Source of the DNA: Nostoc sp. KVJ3
GTDB lineage: Bacteria > Cyanobacteriota > Cyanobacteriia > Cyanobacteriales > Nostocaceae
Length of the DNA stretch: 64,000 nt
Direction of reading: 5' to 3'
NCBI RefSeq assembly: GCF_026127265.1
Contig: NZ_WWFG01000001.1
Location: forward strand, 2,953,501 to 3,017,500
This document shows positions 52,422-61,290 of this stretch, piece after piece. The first letter of the stretch is position 1. Each line of letters begins with the position of its first letter. Below the pieces are notes generated by a model. That model searched no databases. It saw nothing but the letters and a program-made list of their open reading frames with translations, and had not been told where the DNA came from. The position numbers and the translations under genes were made by a program.

Positions 52422-52730
52422 TTATGGTTTTTGCTGAGTATATGGTTTTTTGATCTTTGGTACTGAATCAATCTTAAGAACAGGTTTAATTGAGGGTAGT
52501 TGTCTTTGCTGAAGAAGTTGAATTTCTCTCTCAATGGAATCTTTTCCTTGCGTAAAAAAGTCTTGAGAACTATATGGAACCAAGTCACGGGATAAATGTT
52601 GAGCTTGTGCTGGAGTCAAACCGGTAGCAGGTTGTTGAGCATTGGCAGAAGTTTGTATAGCCAGTAAAAAAGCTGTTGAAACCACCAAGGGTTTTATTCT
52701 TATACATCGGCAGAATATCAGGTTTAACAT
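52422..52730 (-). CDS. Small exported hypothetical protein
   Basis: 102-residue protein with a clear signal peptide: IRIKPLVVSTAFLLAIQT, then SANAQQ with a likely cut after ANA. The mature part is short and polar (TGLTPAQAQHLSRDLVPYSS, then EREIQLLQQRQLPSIKP) with no known domain. Divergent from the next gene across 94 bp. Likely periplasmic. Confidence 0.6.
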   Translation of the reverse strand: MLNLIFCRCIRIKPLVVSTAFLLAIQTSANAQQPATGLTPAQAQHLSRDLVPYSSQDFFTQGKDSIEREIQLLQQRQLPSIKPVLKIDSVPKIKKPYTQQKP

Positions 52731-52824
52731 GATTTATACTAAAATTTATCAGTATTTTAACTGTTGTCTGATCTGTTAATACTTACTTAATATGTAGCAC
52801 AAGATTTTTATTATTTCAGCCATT

Positions 52825-53118
52825 GTGAAATCTCTTCTACAGACTTACTTAGAGCAAGAAATCTGGATTCTAGTACGAGATAAGTGGTATTTTGCCACAA
52901 TTATTGGAGTTTGGGATGATTTGTTATGGTTTAAACATAGGACTTACAACAAAGATACAGAGGAGGATACTCTCTGGGAAATGGTTGTAAAAATCAGTGA
53001 AGTAATTGCTATTGATAAAGTGAGGTCTGTTATCAGTAGAAAACCAGACGTGCTGATTTCACGGCTGCTAGAAACTGACCAAGGGACAAGTGAGTATCAT
53101 CCAGATAATCAACATTAA
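52825..53118 (+). CDS. Hypothetical protein
   Basis: 97-residue soluble protein starting at GTG 52825 (MKSLLQTYLEQEIWILVRDKW). It has a beta-rich middle (YFATIIGVWDDLLWFKHR, then TLWEMVVKISEVIAIDKV), SH3-like in look, and a polar tail. I do not recognise the family. No partner gene. Confidence 0.55.
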   Translation: MKSLLQTYLEQEIWILVRDKWYFATIIGVWDDLLWFKHRTYNKDTEEDTLWEMVVKISEVIAIDKVRSVISRKPDVLISRLLETDQGTSEYHPDNQH

Positions 53119-53142
53119 TTAGCTTTATATAGCAATCCGATT

Positions 53143-53275
53143 CAATACTGTTCGGTTAAGGCAAGAGACGCGATAAATCGCCGTCTTTACAATAATTAGT
53201 CCTTCGTCCTGACCGCGATTTATCGCGTCTTTGAGGTCTATTATTTTCATCAAATAACCTTAAGCAAACCGTATT
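53143..53275. repeat. 133-bp miniature element with 11-bp flanking duplication
   Basis: Imperfect 19-bp ends CAATACTGTTCGGTTAAGG and (complement) CAATACGGTTTGCTTAAGG. GCAATCCGATT lies directly on both sides (53132-53142 and 53276-53286), a probable target-site duplication. The complement matches 32744-32878 across the element. Confidence 0.8.
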
Positions 53276-53316
53276 GCAATCCGATTTGATTTGTGGGGAG
53301 TAGGGAAGAAGCCTAA

Positions 53317-53524
53317 GAGGATGTTTTAAAAGTCCTCTGGTCGGTAGCAAAAAGTTTTAGATCCCCCTAAATCCACGCCACGTGCTTCAAGTCGGGGAAC
53401 CCGCCCAACGCAGTGGCTCCCCTTAAAAAGGGGGACTTTGATTCCGCTTCCCCCCTTTTTAAGGGGGGTTAGGGGGGATCAACAAGTGCCTAAAATTACA
53501 GCCAACCACTTTTAAAACATCCTC
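53317..53524. repeat. 208-bp miniature inverted-repeat element, GAGGATGTTTT ends
   Basis: Perfect 17-bp ends GAGGATGTTTTAAAAGT / ACTTTTAAAACATCCTC, flanked on both sides by TAA, a probable 3-bp target duplication of the TNA type. The interior is mostly C-rich/G-rich palindromes (CCCCTTAAAAAGGGGG, CCCCCCTTTTTAAGGGGGG). Related to 18275-18457. Confidence 0.85.
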
Positions 53525-53605
53525 TAAGTTGCACTGAGTTTTTTCACAAATCAAATATGATTCCTATATAGCAATCCTATTTGATTTGTGAGAATTACAA
53601 CCCGC

Positions 53606-53645
53606 ATATCCCCGACTTCGTAAAAGTTGTTGGGGATATTTTTTA
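53606..53645 (+). terminator. Hairpin with T-run near the phoD-like gene end
   Basis: ATATCCCC / GGGGATAT (with inner GAC/GTT pairing) followed by TTTTTT on the plus strand. No plus-strand gene ends just upstream except the small one at 53118, so it may be the end of a short repeat-rich transcript or act on the minus strand as a weaker stop. Confidence 0.4.
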
Positions 53646-53672
53646 TGAAGAAGAATTCAAGATTGATAAAGA

Positions 53673-55946
53673 CTAATTGGGTGTTAACTGGCTCTCAAAA
53701 CGACTGTAAACAACTTGGGTTGGATACCAAGAAGAAAACCAGTACAAATCTTGAATAACTTTGTTAGAACTACTCTTATCTGCTAACTCAAAATGAACCA
53801 GACCTAAATTATTTAATCCAACTACTTCTCGCCCTTCTTGAAACCAAGGAAATTCCCAAAACATCAGGGGTTGTATCCATTTCCATTTAGCATTTTCGGC
53901 TCGTTTCCAGGGAGCTATCAACGATAATATATCTGCTGTGCAGCCAGAAATTTGAACATTATTTCGAGCTATCCACTCCAGCACACAATACCAGTCAGAG
54001 TTAGTCAGCAACTGACGATTATGGTGTAATTCTTTCTCGGAAATTTCTACCATATTGGGTGGGTTGCTCCACCCGATCCAATGTCGCACCTTTTCTGGTA
54101 ATAGCCAATCTTTCAATCGTGTATGAATGAGCCGCGTCAAAATCTCCTCATTCTTCAATGCACTAGCGGTTAACTGCACCAAGACAGATTGTAATTTGGA
54201 ATGAGTGCGTGCATAATATAAGTGAGCAACAGAACTGTAGTGAATATCTCCAGAGAGAATAAGGATTTGTTGACGTTGCTCAAACAAAGTAGTTAGAAAT
54301 TTCGCCAGTGCTTCCATATTAATGTTCCAGGCATCTCCAACATCGGTTGAAAAAACTTTCTCCTGTTTTAAGTTCCAATGGTGAATCCAATCAATGACTT
54401 GCATTCCAAATACATTTGTGGGCGCAATCACAAATGTAGTTTGAATTTGGGTTTGTTCAGCTATTTGTTGTAAAGGTAAAAATAGTTGTTGCTCAAAAGC
54501 TTTTGGACACAGCAGCATCGGTGGCGCAATTGGTTTTTGATCGGCTGGATAACCCCGCCAGGTGCGTGTGTCGAGTACAATTACTTCATGGCAACTACTT
54601 CTGACTATATAGTTCCAAGTGAGTGCTTCAGGATGTCGATCCAGAATGAATACTGCACCATCTCGGATTAAAATAGGTAAGTCTGTGTAAGGATCGTAGG
54701 TTGGCATACCGACATAACGAGCGATCGCTTCATCAGCCTTTACATCTGTCCCTTGAGAAGTTGACCAAGCTTGTGCAGCCACCAGCAGCTTTTCACCAGA
54801 TTGACCTTCTGTAAATTGCTCAGGCGTATTTCCCCATCCTTGAAACACTGTGTAAGCTAACAAGGCATTTTGGACTATTCTTCGCCCCAAGGGACGACCC
54901 AGCACTCGCAAACACCAAGCTTGGTTTAGGTTCCAATCATCGCTAACATCATGGTCATCAAAGATGGTGTACATGGGGATATTGGCAAGGGCGCGGCGCA
55001 CTTTCCAAAGGGTATAGATGAATTGGCGCAAATGCCGGACTGCTTGGTTCCAGTTTTTAATCGCATGGCGATCGCGCGTTACTTGGTATCCTTTAGGAAA
55101 TGCGGCCGGCCAGCACACTGGCGACCAAGCTAGTAAATAAGTAGCGTAATACTCGCCGAGACTGAAAAGATGACTGTCAACTTTCTCAGATTTATTATGT
55201 AATCCTGCGGTCAAACCTGCTTGATTTGTCGCCACTTTAGCCCGTTCACCAGGTGGTAGCTGTTGCGGTGTGCAGTAAACTCCATTCACAGGAAGCTGTT
55301 CTTCCCAACCTAATAATGCATCACCAAGAGTACTGGCAACCCATAACGACGGATTTGCTACATCATCGCCGTAAATTTGATCTCCCGTGAGGAATAACTG
55401 GTGAGGACGGTTTTGGGGTTGATTTGCTGATGCTGCAATGAGACAGTCTAGAATCGGCAATGCATCAAAGCCATGACCATGAGGTTTACGACAAGAAGCA
55501 TGAACAATTTGCAAATCTTGGAGACAGTTTGGCGGCAAAACAAAGGTTGGTTTTTGATGTTGAAAGTAGCTGATGCTGGCGGTAGGAAAGGAGTTTGAGC
55601 ATAATGCTTGTTGCAGTGTTTGCCGATTTTGGTCAGCAATAGTAAACTGGAGATCGTATGCATAGATGCGATCGCTACTTAGGTCAGATTCAACGATAGA
55701 CTGAGCCGTGACAGCAACTACATGAAGATACTTACCCAAAGCAACGGTAGAGCGTTCCCCCTCCAATAAACAATTTTCTACTACTTCACCATTATTGGTT
55801 GTCTCATAAACCTTAAGTTCTACCTGACAAGATTGTTTTAGTGCTACCCATACCGTCACTGAGTCGGGTTCAGTATGTTTTAGGATTGGCCCTGCTAAAA
55901 TTAGTGGCAGTTCTTGTAAAAACTCGTCCCCAACTTGATACTTCAT
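53673..55946 (-). CDS. PhoD-like phosphatase/phosphodiesterase
   Basis: 757-residue calcineurin-like metallophosphatase of the PhoD-like class. The N-terminal Ig/fibronectin-like domain (about 15-110) begins LILAGPILKHTEPDSVTVWV. The metallophosphatase domain has ASCRKPHGHGFD, LTGDQIYGDDV, IFDDHDVSDDWN and ILSGDIHYSSVAHLYYAR, which hold the metal ligands. No signal peptide or Tat motif is seen, unlike secreted PhoD, so it may act in the cytosol or be a lipid- or nucleotide-directed relative. Alone in its neighbourhood; no PHO box assigned. Confidence 0.9.
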   Translation of the reverse strand: MKYQVGDEFLQELPLILAGPILKHTEPDSVTVWVALKQSCQVELKVYETTNNGEVVENCLLEGERSTVALGKYLHVVAVTAQSIVESDLSSDRIYAYDLQFTIADQNRQTLQQALCSNSFPTASISYFQHQKPTFVLPPNCLQDLQIVHASCRKPHGHGFDALPILDCLIAASANQPQNRPHQLFLTGDQIYGDDVANPSLWVASTLGDALLGWEEQLPVNGVYCTPQQLPPGERAKVATNQAGLTAGLHNKSEKVDSHLFSLGEYYATYLLAWSPVCWPAAFPKGYQVTRDRHAIKNWNQAVRHLRQFIYTLWKVRRALANIPMYTIFDDHDVSDDWNLNQAWCLRVLGRPLGRRIVQNALLAYTVFQGWGNTPEQFTEGQSGEKLLVAAQAWSTSQGTDVKADEAIARYVGMPTYDPYTDLPILIRDGAVFILDRHPEALTWNYIVRSSCHEVIVLDTRTWRGYPADQKPIAPPMLLCPKAFEQQLFLPLQQIAEQTQIQTTFVIAPTNVFGMQVIDWIHHWNLKQEKVFSTDVGDAWNINMEALAKFLTTLFEQRQQILILSGDIHYSSVAHLYYARTHSKLQSVLVQLTASALKNEEILTRLIHTRLKDWLLPEKVRHWIGWSNPPNMVEISEKELHHNRQLLTNSDWYCVLEWIARNNVQISGCTADILSLIAPWKRAENAKWKWIQPLMFWEFPWFQEGREVVGLNNLGLVHFELADKSSSNKVIQDLYWFSSWYPTQVVYSRFESQLTPN

Positions 55947-56162
55947 TGCAAACGGTTGACAAAGTGGTGGTGTTTTGAATGATGTTGCTGTATTTATAAT
56001 CCAATCACCAAACGGGGACGAGTGTTTCGCCAGTTAACAAGATTCTATTTGTCTAACCGCCAAGGAAAAAAGTTTACCGGAATTAAAAAATTGCAACAAA
56101 GATAAAAATGTCAGAATAGTAATAATTTTATATGCATACTACTAAGCAAAAGTCAACAATAA
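55947..56162. other. Spacer upstream of the phoD-like gene
   Basis: About 215 bp, AT-rich, before the Uma2 remnant. No palindrome or ORF of note. It should contain the phoD-like gene promoter. Confidence 0.45.
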
Positions 56163-56306
56163 ACCCTCCGCGTTCCTCTTGCGGCTTATCGCACCATCCC
56201 CAGCTTTCAGGAATATGTTCTGATCGATCAGTACAAAAATCATGTAGAACAATATTCTAAAACTGATGCAAATAAATGGATTTTCTCAGAGTATGAAGAA
56301 GAGTAG
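56163..56306 (+). pseudogene. Remnant of a Uma2 family gene
   Basis: An open stretch of about 47 codons reads TLRVPLAAYRTIPSFQEYV, then LIDQYKNHVEQYSKTDANKW and a stop after EYEEE. The YRTIPSFQEYVLI block and the following helix are the C-terminal half of a Uma2 nuclease. There is no start or N-terminal PD-(D/E)XK core, and a stop codon precedes it. The 5' part has been deleted. Confidence 0.75.
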
Positions 56307-56325
56307 TGATATTTTAACGTGTCGC

Positions 56326-56600
56326 GGAAGTCCCCACCTTCAATGTACTCATAAGGTGGGGATTGTGAGCGGGCGCTTCGTCAAAATTTTCTGATAGAAT
56401 TATTGGGTCTTGACCACCAATGCCGTAAGCGAAAACCAAGCTGTATAGGTAAGTGTTGCAAGAGAAAGATTTGGGTCTTGGGAACCAGGACTCCTGACAA
56501 GAGGAGGGAATGTCAGACTTTCTAGTACTACGAAGTCCTGAAGGCTGTTCCCGGTGAATTGGGAGAGCTACGTCCGTCTTACGGCGGGGTAGTTCACCAC
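56326..56600 (+). ncRNA. Candidate structured RNA or non-autonomous element
   Basis: About 275 bases with strong structure and no ORF. The 5' hairpin CCCCACCTT (56332-56340) pairs AAGGTGGGG (56353-56361). A middle stem is GACTCCTGACAAGAGGAG. The 3' region 56553-56598 folds as GGTGAA pairing TTCACC, inner GCTAC pairing GTAG, and tip CCGTCTTACGG. The GGGGTAGTTCAC ending and the terminal hairpins resemble the ends of IS200/IS605-type elements, whose right ends encode guide (omega) RNAs. It could be an orphan copy of such an RNA or a HEARO-type RNA. Neither transposase nor TnpB/IsrB gene is present. Identification is inference; the pairing is seen. Confidence 0.45.
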
Positions 56601-56705
56601 TATCCTCTATTCAATTTCAAATCCCTCTATCAGATATTTATGATTATGATAAAGTTGACTTTGAGGCTCAAGAATAACCTCACTCTAACTGGTTAACTAA
56701 GCAAC

Positions 56706-58070
56706 ATGACCACTTCTAAACGCCACTATCACATCACTACCTTCGGTTGTCAGATGAATAAAGCTGACTCAGAGCGCATGGCTGGCGTTTTGGAAGATAT
56801 GGGCTTTGAATGGTCTGAAGACCCAAATAATGCAGATTTGATTCTCTACAATACCTGCACAATTCGAGATAATGCCGAGCAAAAGGTATATTCCTATCTT
56901 GGCAGACAGGCAAAGCGCAAACACGAGCAGCCTGATTTAACCCTGATTGTTGCTGGTTGTGTAGCCCAACAAGAAGGCGAAGCGCTATTGCGACGAGTCC
57001 CAGAATTAGATTTGGTAATGGGGCCACAACATGCCAACCGCCTTAAAGATTTGCTGGAGTCGGTGTTTGAAGGTAATCAAGTTGTTGCAACCGAGTCGGT
57101 TCACATTATTGAAGATATCACCCAGCCACGACGCGATAGTAAAGTCACAGCTTGGGTAAATGTAATTTACGGCTGTAACGAACGCTGCACCTATTGCGTG
57201 GTTCCTAATGTACGCGGGATAGAACAATCTCGCACGCCGTCAGCTATCCGCGTTGAAATGGAAGAATTAGGACGGCAAGGTTACAAAGAAATTACTCTAC
57301 TTGGTCAAAATATTGATGCTTACGGTAGAGATTTACCAGGAACAACACCAGAGGGTCGAAATCTGCACAACTTCACAGATTTACTTTATTACGTCCATGA
57401 TGTACCGGGGATTGAAAGATTGAGATTTGCTACTAGCCATCCTCGTTATTTTACAGAGAGATTAATTAAGGCTTGTGCTGAGTTACCCAAAGTCTGCAAA
57501 CACTTCCACATTCCCTTTCAATCTGGCGATAATGAACTTTTAAAGGCGATGTCGCGGGGTTATACCCATGAAAAATATCGCCGGATTATCGATACCATTC
57601 GGCGGTATATGCCAGATGCTTCTATTAGTGCTGATGCGATTGTCGGTTTTCCTGGGGAGACAGAAGCACAGTTTGAAAATACCCTGAAACTGGTGGAAGA
57701 TATTGGCTTTGATATGTTGAACACAGCAGCATATTCGCCGCGTCCAGGGACACCTGCTGCTTTGTGGGACAATCAACTGAGTGAAGAAATAAAAAGCGAT
57801 CGCCTCCAACGGCTCAATCATCTGGGAAACTTAAAAGTAGCCGAGCGATCACAACGTTACTTCGGACGGATCGAAGAAGTTTTAGTAGAAGACCAAAATC
57901 CTAAAGATCAAACCCAGGTGATGGGACGCACTGATGGTAATCGTCTGACATTCTTCAGTGGCGACATAAAAGAATTGAAAGGGCAGTTAGTGAAGGTAAA
58001 AATTACCGAAGTTCGTCCTTTTAGCTTGACTGGTGAACCAGTTGAAGTGAGACAAGCTATGCCAGTATAA
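56706..58070 (+). CDS. miaB: tRNA-2-methylthio-N6-dimethylallyladenosine synthase
   Basis: 454-residue radical-SAM methylthiotransferase that adds the 2-methylthio group to N6-isopentenyl-A37 of tRNAs. The N-terminal UPF0004 domain has cluster cysteines in TTFGCQMNKADSE, NTCTIRDNAE and VAGCVAQQ. The radical-SAM CxxxCxxC is in YGCNERCTYCVVPNVRG, followed by LLGQNIDAYG and HIPFQSGDNELLKAMSRGY. A C-terminal TRAM domain (about 375-445) has VEDQNPKDQTQVMGRTDGN. Length and order are typical. Convergent with the secreted lamin-tail gene. Confidence 0.96.
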   Translation: MTTSKRHYHITTFGCQMNKADSERMAGVLEDMGFEWSEDPNNADLILYNTCTIRDNAEQKVYSYLGRQAKRKHEQPDLTLIVAGCVAQQEGEALLRRVPELDLVMGPQHANRLKDLLESVFEGNQVVATESVHIIEDITQPRRDSKVTAWVNVIYGCNERCTYCVVPNVRGIEQSRTPSAIRVEMEELGRQGYKEITLLGQNIDAYGRDLPGTTPEGRNLHNFTDLLYYVHDVPGIERLRFATSHPRYFTERLIKACAELPKVCKHFHIPFQSGDNELLKAMSRGYTHEKYRRIIDTIRRYMPDASISADAIVGFPGETEAQFENTLKLVEDIGFDMLNTAAYSPRPGTPAALWDNQLSEEIKSDRLQRLNHLGNLKVAERSQRYFGRIEEVLVEDQNPKDQTQVMGRTDGNRLTFFSGDIKELKGQLVKVKITEVRPFSLTGEPVEVRQAMPV

Positions 58071-58120
58071 AAAAGAGGGGGAAAGGGAACCTTATATTTA
58101 ACCTTTTTTCTTTCTCAAAG

Positions 58121-61075
58121 CTACTTAACCTTAGCGCGGAAGCGGACAAAGCCGTAAAAATCTTTAACGAGATTGGGTAAATCTGGACTCCGCGTAATAT
58201 TAACCACTACCGCCCCATTTGTGTTAGTACCGCAGTATGATGGGGTTGACTCATTAGCAGAATAAAAGCGTCCGCGATCGCTATCCTCTACATTGGTAAG
58301 GTAAAATGTCGGGCTGCTAGAACTAACTGCAAGACCTATACCTTGATCTGCTCCTGGTAAGCCGCCATCACCAGGACTATTACCATTAAATGCAGTGGGA
58401 ATAAAAGTAGTATTATTAGGAACTAAATCGCAGAATTTGACATTAGTAGCATCATTCGGGCCCTTGGAGAGGAAGTAGATAGTATATTCCAACTCATCAC
58501 CCGGTTTGACAGTGCCAGCATTAATCAATCCCCGCAGATAGCCAGTAGGCCATTTTGGATCGTTATCATCAGAAGCGAATGGTTCTGGTGTGTAGTTAGC
58601 AGCAGTAATGGCCACATCGCTGCGACCATCTACAATGTCGGTTAAATCTTGGTTATTGATGCGGGTGATGCGTTTAACTAACAAAAGCTTTGCATTTACA
58701 ACAGTAGCACCATTATTACTTTCCCCGACGCTGGTAACACGACTACCTGTAGTATCAGTATCTCTTGTTGGTAAGTAATTTGTACACCTTGTACTAGCGT
58801 TGTTACTAGTAGTTGCTTCCCAGCAAGCACTGACATTAGTATCATTGCCATTGGGAGTTAAGCTGATAGATTGGCCAGGATTAGCCCCAGCTAGAGAAGA
58901 CTGATATGTGTTATCCCAAAGATTGAGAATACTTGCAGGAGGTGTATTAATCTCACCACCACTACCATAAGCCATATAGTCAATAATTTTATCATTATTA
59001 TCGTACAACCAGATATCATCACCGGAGTTGTTGAGTTTAGGAGTCTGTCCCAACCAAGCTTGAAAAGCTGCTCCTGTTGCTTGATGATTGGCGTTGTTAT
59101 CCCCAATCCAAATCACAGCATATTTCCCTGATTGTAAAGTTGTGCCGTTAGGGAAAATATAAGTAAAACCATTAGTATTATCAGTATCATTAGCAGTCAA
59201 ATGTCCATCTGCTAACTTAAAACCACTCAAATCTACAGACGATGAAGAAGGATTATAAAGTTCAATAAACTCATCATTAGTATTCGTAGCAGTACCCGTT
59301 TCACTGTACAAAACTTCGTTGATTATGACTTTGCCAACATTCGGTGAAGCTGTATCAATGATATTAAATGGAGTTGGTTGAGTTTGACCAGGATAATAAG
59401 TCCATAAATCCAGCCCTTTGGCATCTCCAAAAGAGCCGTTGCATGATGTCCCAGCGTTCCCACCGTTATTACTACCGAGAGTACCTTGACCAAATTTCCG
59501 GTCATTGCTGGCGGTGTCAAAACCGTTAATCGGGTCGCTGAAGGCTGGGTTTGGTGGATTAGCACCACATAGTACTTGACCTGACGTACCAATTTGAGTA
59601 CCACCGATGGTTTTATAACCGCGATCGTCGTAGAATCCTCTGGTGTCGCCTATGGGATTAGTAGCATTCAGCATTGTAATGGTAGGGCCACCAGTAAAAT
59701 TATTTTCTGCATCCAGCAAAGGAAAGTGATATTCACCTCCATAAGTTGTGACACGAACTCTGTAATTACTGCCAACAGGGAAAAAATTGCCACTATTATC
59801 TTTACCATCCCAACTAACTGCTTGCTGTCCCGTTGCAGTCATAGTCCCTCGCAAAAGACGGTTTTGCGAGTTGGTAGGATCAAAATTGCTACCATCTTGG
59901 CTGATAATGAGTTCGTAAATACCTGTAACGTTGCTGCCAAAGTTGAAAGTACCGCCAGTGCGGTAAGAACTGTTATTTCCTGTAACTGTACCGTTGAATT
60001 GTAAATTACTCACAGCAGGAATAATTGGGCTAAGGGGAATGCCAGTTCCGTCTAAAGTGCCGTCTCGTTGATAACGTTCAATGTATGGAAGTACATTGGC
60101 ATCGATGGAGTTAAAAAAGGTAGCGTATTGGGGACGAGCCAAGCTAACACCACCTTGGGGACTTGTCAGCTGACTATCCGCCCCCAGTATGTCGTGGTAG
60201 AGAGGAGTTTTACCGTCACTGTCAAAAAAGCCAGTTTGATTACCATAGAGAACAAATCCATTGGGATCTGTGCCCCTGAGTTCTACTTTATATTGGAAGC
60301 CATCTGTAGTTACAGGATAGACTGGGAAGTTAAGATATCGACCGTTATTACCAGTATAGAAGGCAATATAGTAGGTGAATAACCGCCCATTCAAGTCAGT
60401 TGTTGAAGTTTGATCGCTGCTCCGTACCGTAACATCCCAAGCTGCAACATTAGTTCCTTGTGAACTATTAAAGTTGCTCCCACTGCTCAAGTCAATCTCA
60501 CCAGTTGGAGCAGCATTATTTGCGGCATTACCTCCATCAGGCCCGTAGAAAACAATGCTATAAACTCCACTAGATGGAGCTTTGTAATAGCAGGGAATAT
60601 ATCCGTTGGGATTACCTCCACCAGAAATAGCACGAGGGCCACTTAACTCCTCTTGGCGACTTGAGATAAATCCTGGTGTCGCTTGCAAGGAACACTGAAA
60701 ATTTGGTGTACTGGGTATAAATTCACTGCCAATACTTCCAGTAACAGTACCGGGATTGTAAACATTAATATCGCCGTTGTTTACCTTAACTGCACTGGAA
60801 CCCAGAAGAATATACTCATCTTTATTGGCATAGACCTTAAGTAAGGTTCGTCGTAGCACAAGACCGCCGTAAGTATCATTACGCCATTCAATGTTAGCTC
60901 TGTAACTATTGGCAGGAGGGCTACTAGGATAGATCGTGCGACTACCTTCAGCTTGAGCAACTTGTGTCCAGAAACTCAGGGCGCAGAGTGATAGAGCAAA
61001 GCTACTTAGTAGTTTTTTATAACGGTTTTTGTCGGTGTTATTGACCGCTAAAAGATGTTTTAACAGTAAACTCAT
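58121..61075 (-). CDS. Secreted lamin-tail-domain protein
   Basis: About 984 residues from ATG 61075 (MSLLLKHLLAVNN); the longest frame to 61156 adds 27 residues before the signal peptide, while AGGAG lies upstream of this ATG. The signal peptide is KKLLSSFALSLCALSFWTQ, then VAQA. Regions: beta-rich N-terminal part, a FlgD-like Ig domain (VSWDGKDNSGNFFPVGSNYRV), a lamin tail domain starting VIINEVLYSE and ending near DYMAYG, and a C-terminal DUF11-like segment (KPGDELEYTIYFLSKGPNDA). Expected to be exported; surface or extracellular structural role likely. An outer-membrane barrel gene lies upstream on the same strand, 215 bp away. Confidence 0.85.
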   Translation of the reverse strand: MSLLLKHLLAVNNTDKNRYKKLLSSFALSLCALSFWTQVAQAEGSRTIYPSSPPANSYRANIEWRNDTYGGLVLRRTLLKVYANKDEYILLGSSAVKVNNGDINVYNPGTVTGSIGSEFIPSTPNFQCSLQATPGFISSRQEELSGPRAISGGGNPNGYIPCYYKAPSSGVYSIVFYGPDGGNAANNAAPTGEIDLSSGSNFNSSQGTNVAAWDVTVRSSDQTSTTDLNGRLFTYYIAFYTGNNGRYLNFPVYPVTTDGFQYKVELRGTDPNGFVLYGNQTGFFDSDGKTPLYHDILGADSQLTSPQGGVSLARPQYATFFNSIDANVLPYIERYQRDGTLDGTGIPLSPIIPAVSNLQFNGTVTGNNSSYRTGGTFNFGSNVTGIYELIISQDGSNFDPTNSQNRLLRGTMTATGQQAVSWDGKDNSGNFFPVGSNYRVRVTTYGGEYHFPLLDAENNFTGGPTITMLNATNPIGDTRGFYDDRGYKTIGGTQIGTSGQVLCGANPPNPAFSDPINGFDTASNDRKFGQGTLGSNNGGNAGTSCNGSFGDAKGLDLWTYYPGQTQPTPFNIIDTASPNVGKVIINEVLYSETGTATNTNDEFIELYNPSSSSVDLSGFKLADGHLTANDTDNTNGFTYIFPNGTTLQSGKYAVIWIGDNNANHQATGAAFQAWLGQTPKLNNSGDDIWLYDNNDKIIDYMAYGSGGEINTPPASILNLWDNTYQSSLAGANPGQSISLTPNGNDTNVSACWEATTSNNASTRCTNYLPTRDTDTTGSRVTSVGESNNGATVVNAKLLLVKRITRINNQDLTDIVDGRSDVAITAANYTPEPFASDDNDPKWPTGYLRGLINAGTVKPGDELEYTIYFLSKGPNDATNVKFCDLVPNNTTFIPTAFNGNSPGDGGLPGADQGIGLAVSSSSPTFYLTNVEDSDRGRFYSANESTPSYCGTNTNGAVVVNITRSPDLPNLVKDFYGFVRFRAKVK

Positions 61076-61290
61076 TGATGTTTCACTAGCTCCTGATTTT
61101 AATTCGATGAATGCAATGCGTGCGACAAACGACTCCCTGTCTAGCCAAAATTTCAAAGATATAAAAAAGAATAAAAACTCTCATGCACTTAGACAATATG
61201 TGCTTTTAGCTTACCCAATTCATCCGAGAATCTACCATTTTGATTGACGTTCGCGGTGGCGATCGCTTTTAATATATTTAGATAAAAATT

